A DNA stretch of 64,000 nt from Phylloscopus collybita (taxonomy: Eukaryota; Chordata; Aves; Passeriformes; Phylloscopidae). A program made the translations under genes and the position numbers. The notes under the pieces were generated by a model, which saw nothing but the letters and a program-made list of their open reading frames with translations, did no database searches and had not been told where the DNA came from. Each line of letters starts with the position of its first letter. Positions within the stretch are counted from its first letter, which is position 1. Shown in pieces: positions 61,287 to 64,000 of the stretch. The stretch covers positions 19,105,501 to 19,169,500 of the forward strand of contig JAJNNQ010000004.1 in NCBI GenBank assembly GCA_027886175.1, read 5' to 3'.

Positions 61287-61672
61287 CAACAGCGAAGAAC
61301 CCAGGCCAGAACATCCCCCTCGACTTACAAATCCTCTGCAAGGTATTAAATAATCAAATATTTAAACTTTGCAATTCTTACTTTTTAAAAATTACAAAGT
61401 CTATTCTTAGTTCTCAATCCAGCCATGAACAGACTTCTATTAAGTTGTTTTGAGGGACTTGAACTTCTTTGATTTATCTGGCTTTGGAATAAAATAAAAA
61501 AAAAAGTGATGGATAAAGCAAACAGCTTTGATCTTTATTTTACAAGTAAGGAGCTTAAAAAAATCATAATAATTTAATCCAAAATGATGGCACAAAATAA
61601 AACAGAAATCATGTCTATTCTACTGCTTCATCATATCCCATGGCATTGCACAGAAAAAAATCTAAGTTTGCA

Positions 61673-61703
61673 TCCCCAAAAAAACCAACAAAAAACAAAA
61701 AAG
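61673..61703. repeat. Short A/C tract
   Basis: About 30 bp of A and C (CCCCAAAAAAA, CCAACAAAAAAC). A minor member of the A/C tract family between the two larger ones at 60.7 and 62.2 kb. Confidence 0.75.
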
Positions 61704-61932
61704 GAAATAAAACTAAAGACATTGCAACTACAAGGACTTATTTAATAACCCTTCTTATAAAAAAATAACACTCAGTAACATGAATGTTATTATTAATGAC
61801 CTTTTCTATTTGTCTTCTAAGGAAATTGAAGAAAAAAAATCATGTGAGATATCTTTTACTGTGTAAAACATGAAGAACTTCTGCTTCCTCTCTTTTTGTT
61901 ATTTCTGCTGCTGTCTGCTTCTGTTGCATTGT

Positions 61933-61956
61933 CTTTATTTGCATCTTTATTTGCAT
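61933..61956 (+). repeat. Exact 12-bp tandem duplication carrying octamer motifs
   Basis: CTTTATTTGCAT is repeated twice without mismatch. Each copy contains ATTTGCAT (61937-61944 and 61949-61956), the reverse complement of the POU octamer ATGCAAAT. Confidence 0.85.
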
Positions 61957-62163
61957 TTGTTTTGAGTACTATCAATAGTGGCCATGCTAAACATGGTGCC
62001 AGGATGGTAAAGTTGGGCTTTGGGATCAGGGAATGCATGAATGGAGGAGAAGGAGAGAGAGTGCTGATGGGGGAAAGCAGCACAGTTGTCATTCTTCTAA
62101 TAAAAGTCTGGGATGCATCAATGCCAGGATATCGGATATCTATCTTAAAATTTATTGAATTTT

Positions 62164-62398
62164 AACCAAAACAAACAAACAAACAAACAAAAACAAAACA
62201 ACCACACAACCAAAAAACCAAACCAAACCAAAAAACAAACAAACAAACAAACAAAAAAAAAAAACACCAAAAACAAACAAAACAAAAAAAACAAAAAAAA
62301 AAAAAAAAAAAAAAAAAAACACAAAAACAAAAACAAACAAAAAAAAAACCAAAACCAAAACCAAAACCAAACCAAACAAACAAAAACCCACCAAAAAA
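62164..62398. repeat. A/C-only tract, about 235 bp, with long poly-A core
   Basis: It opens with (CAAA)n after 'gaatttta', then CCAAA blocks, (CAAA)n again, a poly-A run of roughly 27 at 62293-62319, and (CCAAAA)n at 62349-62370. Essentially free of G and T. The long Phe/Cys/Val-rich minus-strand frames and the Asn/Lys/Gln-rich plus-strand frame here are artefacts. Confidence 0.93.
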
Positions 62399-62802
62399 TT
62401 TAGGAACCCAGTCTAGTCTTCTTTTTACACAGAAACACAGGACACTGCAAATTTCCTGCGAGAACCAGAATGGCTGAAGGTACTTTTCCAATCTACTTTT
62501 GGACATTAGAGGGGTACCATCATCAAAATGAAGAGATGAGATGTCAGCAAGAAGAAAAATAATATTTGTTTTCTTGAAATAGGCAAGGAAAAAGCAGTAG
62601 AAGAGTCCACAGGTCAAATTCTCCTCAGATAACCTTTCTGCCTTTCCTAAAGTATTTGCAAATCCTGACAAGACCATAATTTAATTTAATTCAATGAAAT
62701 GAGAGAAAGGTCATATTTGCATGAGAAAACAGTTAGGTGAGATGAGCCATCAGAAGAAATAAACCACTACATTTGCACCCAAAACCTCCAGGTAGGAAAT
62801 GG

Positions 62803-62849
62803 AGGTTTTTTGGTTTTGTTTTTTTGGTTTTTTTTTTTTTTTTTTTTTT
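62803..62849. repeat. G/T tract ending in poly-T
   Basis: GGTTTTTTGG and TTTTGTTTTTTTGG units followed by a run of about 26 T. Opposite strand sense to the neighbouring A/C tract at 62164-62398. Confidence 0.85.
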
Positions 62850-64000
62850 CAAAACATTATCATTAACACCAGTTAAAGATACTTCAAATAAAATTATTTT
62901 TGTTCTCTTGTGGAGTAACTGTGTCTAACGCTCATATTAGAAACAAGGTTGTGTGTTCCTACACAAGAAACAAGTTTTGCTTTTTTTATCCATTTTTCCT
63001 TGTAGAGGCCTTTGGAAAACAGTGCAAACCAAAATTATTAAAACTTCCATAAGAAGCCTGTTTGCCAGCATCTCAAACAGAACTGCATTAATCAATCTTC
63101 AGTGATTTCACATCAACCCTGTAACAAATTCACTTTGCACATTTAACAAATCCCTCCACGATAATATTAATATCAGTGCTTATGCACTGATTCAGTGGAC
63201 AAATTATGCTTTAGCCTGAGCATATCCATGGCCCTAATTGCACAGGAAAATTAGGCTGCAAGTGATCAAATCTCGCCAATTATTTATTTAATTTACTTGC
63301 TAACAATAAGAAAATCCTCTCATACTAATGAGAAAAAATTCTACCACAGAATTATACCTCTCCCCATGCAAAGGAAGAAGGAAAAGAAAAGCACACCCCA
63401 TAGAGTTTGATAGATATTAAAGTTGTTTCTGTGATCCTCTTATCTCTTGGCTTGCAGATGGATGGACCATTTAATGAAAGCCATCAGTCTCCCTCCTATT
63501 AAAGGCACAAAGAATGACAAACTTCTTAACACGAGAACAGCTAAAATACCTCAGAAGTGCTCTGATCATCCCCTGTGTTGTTTCCAGCTGCAGCCTTATG
63601 AAACGCCTCGATTTTATCAAAATGTTTCTTAAATGTATTTCTTCATTAATTAATTTGCTGAAGTTTAGTTACTTGTTAACATTCATAAAACCATGACTGT
63701 ATTAGCATAATTTACAGCTCTAGTGCTGAAGGATCTTCATTCTTTAACTCCTAGAAACCTCTAACTGCACATCACAAACATCTGAGAAGACCACCTGCTT
63801 TGGCTCTCCTGCCATTTGGCTCTTTTCCAGAGAGAGCCAAACTCTGACAAGATTCCCACTATTAGGGGAAGGCTTTTGCAAAGCCAGACACAGAATCTGA
63901 ATTGTTTTATGGAGTGTAACACTCAACTCTCAGGTTCCATGGAGACATCCCTGACTATGCTTCTGGCAGCATCTTAGATTTTAACTATTTCTTTCCTCCT
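62850..64000. other. AT-rich DNA at the right end
   Basis: No gene or known repeat seen. 63799-63841 contains TTTGGCTCT twice directly (63799, 63815) and once inverted (AGAGCCAAA at 63833-63841), giving two alternative 9-bp stems. Confidence 0.6.

Noticed and set aside
62162..62677. 171-codon minus-strand frame rich in Phe, Cys and Val
   Set aside because: Its second half is a translation of the A/C tract at 62164-62398. The same applies to the frames at 30283-30687, 53820-54311, 56018-56518 and 57913-58204.

Overview
The window looks like nuclear DNA from a bird, most likely a songbird. Reasons: at least four, probably six, fragments of the avian non-LTR retrotransposon CR1, recognised by their conserved 3' regions; one probable solitary avian ERV-type LTR; many poly-A/poly-T runs, AT-rich sequence and no dense coding. 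It is not bacterial or viral: no operons and no recognisable complete gene. Nearly all open frames are chance frames or translations of low-complexity DNA. I would treat most of the window as intergenic or intronic. The chromosome and locus cannot be named from the sequence.

Layout. 1-21 kb: quiet AT-rich DNA with short CR1 tails (2958-3054, 5632-5693, perhaps 17065-17115), a pyrimidine tract (4709-4833), a small 14-bp minisatellite (14009-14076) and a G/T tract (20744-20925). 21-35 kb: an A/C tract (21410-21530), an AT-rich stretch with a POU-type palindrome near 21.9 kb (possible conserved non-coding element), a second long A/C tract (30404-30615), a degenerate internal duplication (33.0-33.2 kb) and the longest CR1 fragment (34915-35256), which contains a compact inverted duplication. 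35-47 kb: quiet DNA, a homeodomain/POU-rich enhancer-like stretch (41.22-41.50 kb), a minus-strand solitary LTR (about 44.57-44.99 kb) and a TA microsatellite (46.96 kb). 47-64 kb: the best coding candidate, a minus-strand terminal exon (47952-48148) starting with a short Gly-X-Y run; a second CR1 fragment (51125-51391); a pure GAAA microsatellite (52111-52188); and a dense cluster of long A/C-only tracts (54.0-62.4 kb).

How parts relate. If the 47952-48148 exon is real, its gene runs right to left, so 48.15-64 kb would be its last intron or introns and the DNA to the left would be 3' UTR and downstream intergenic sequence. The most unusual bulk feature is the repeated occurrence of long strand-asymmetric A/C (or G/T) tracts; five of the largest lie within about 8.4 kb. 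All claims come from reading by eye; no alignment or database search was run.
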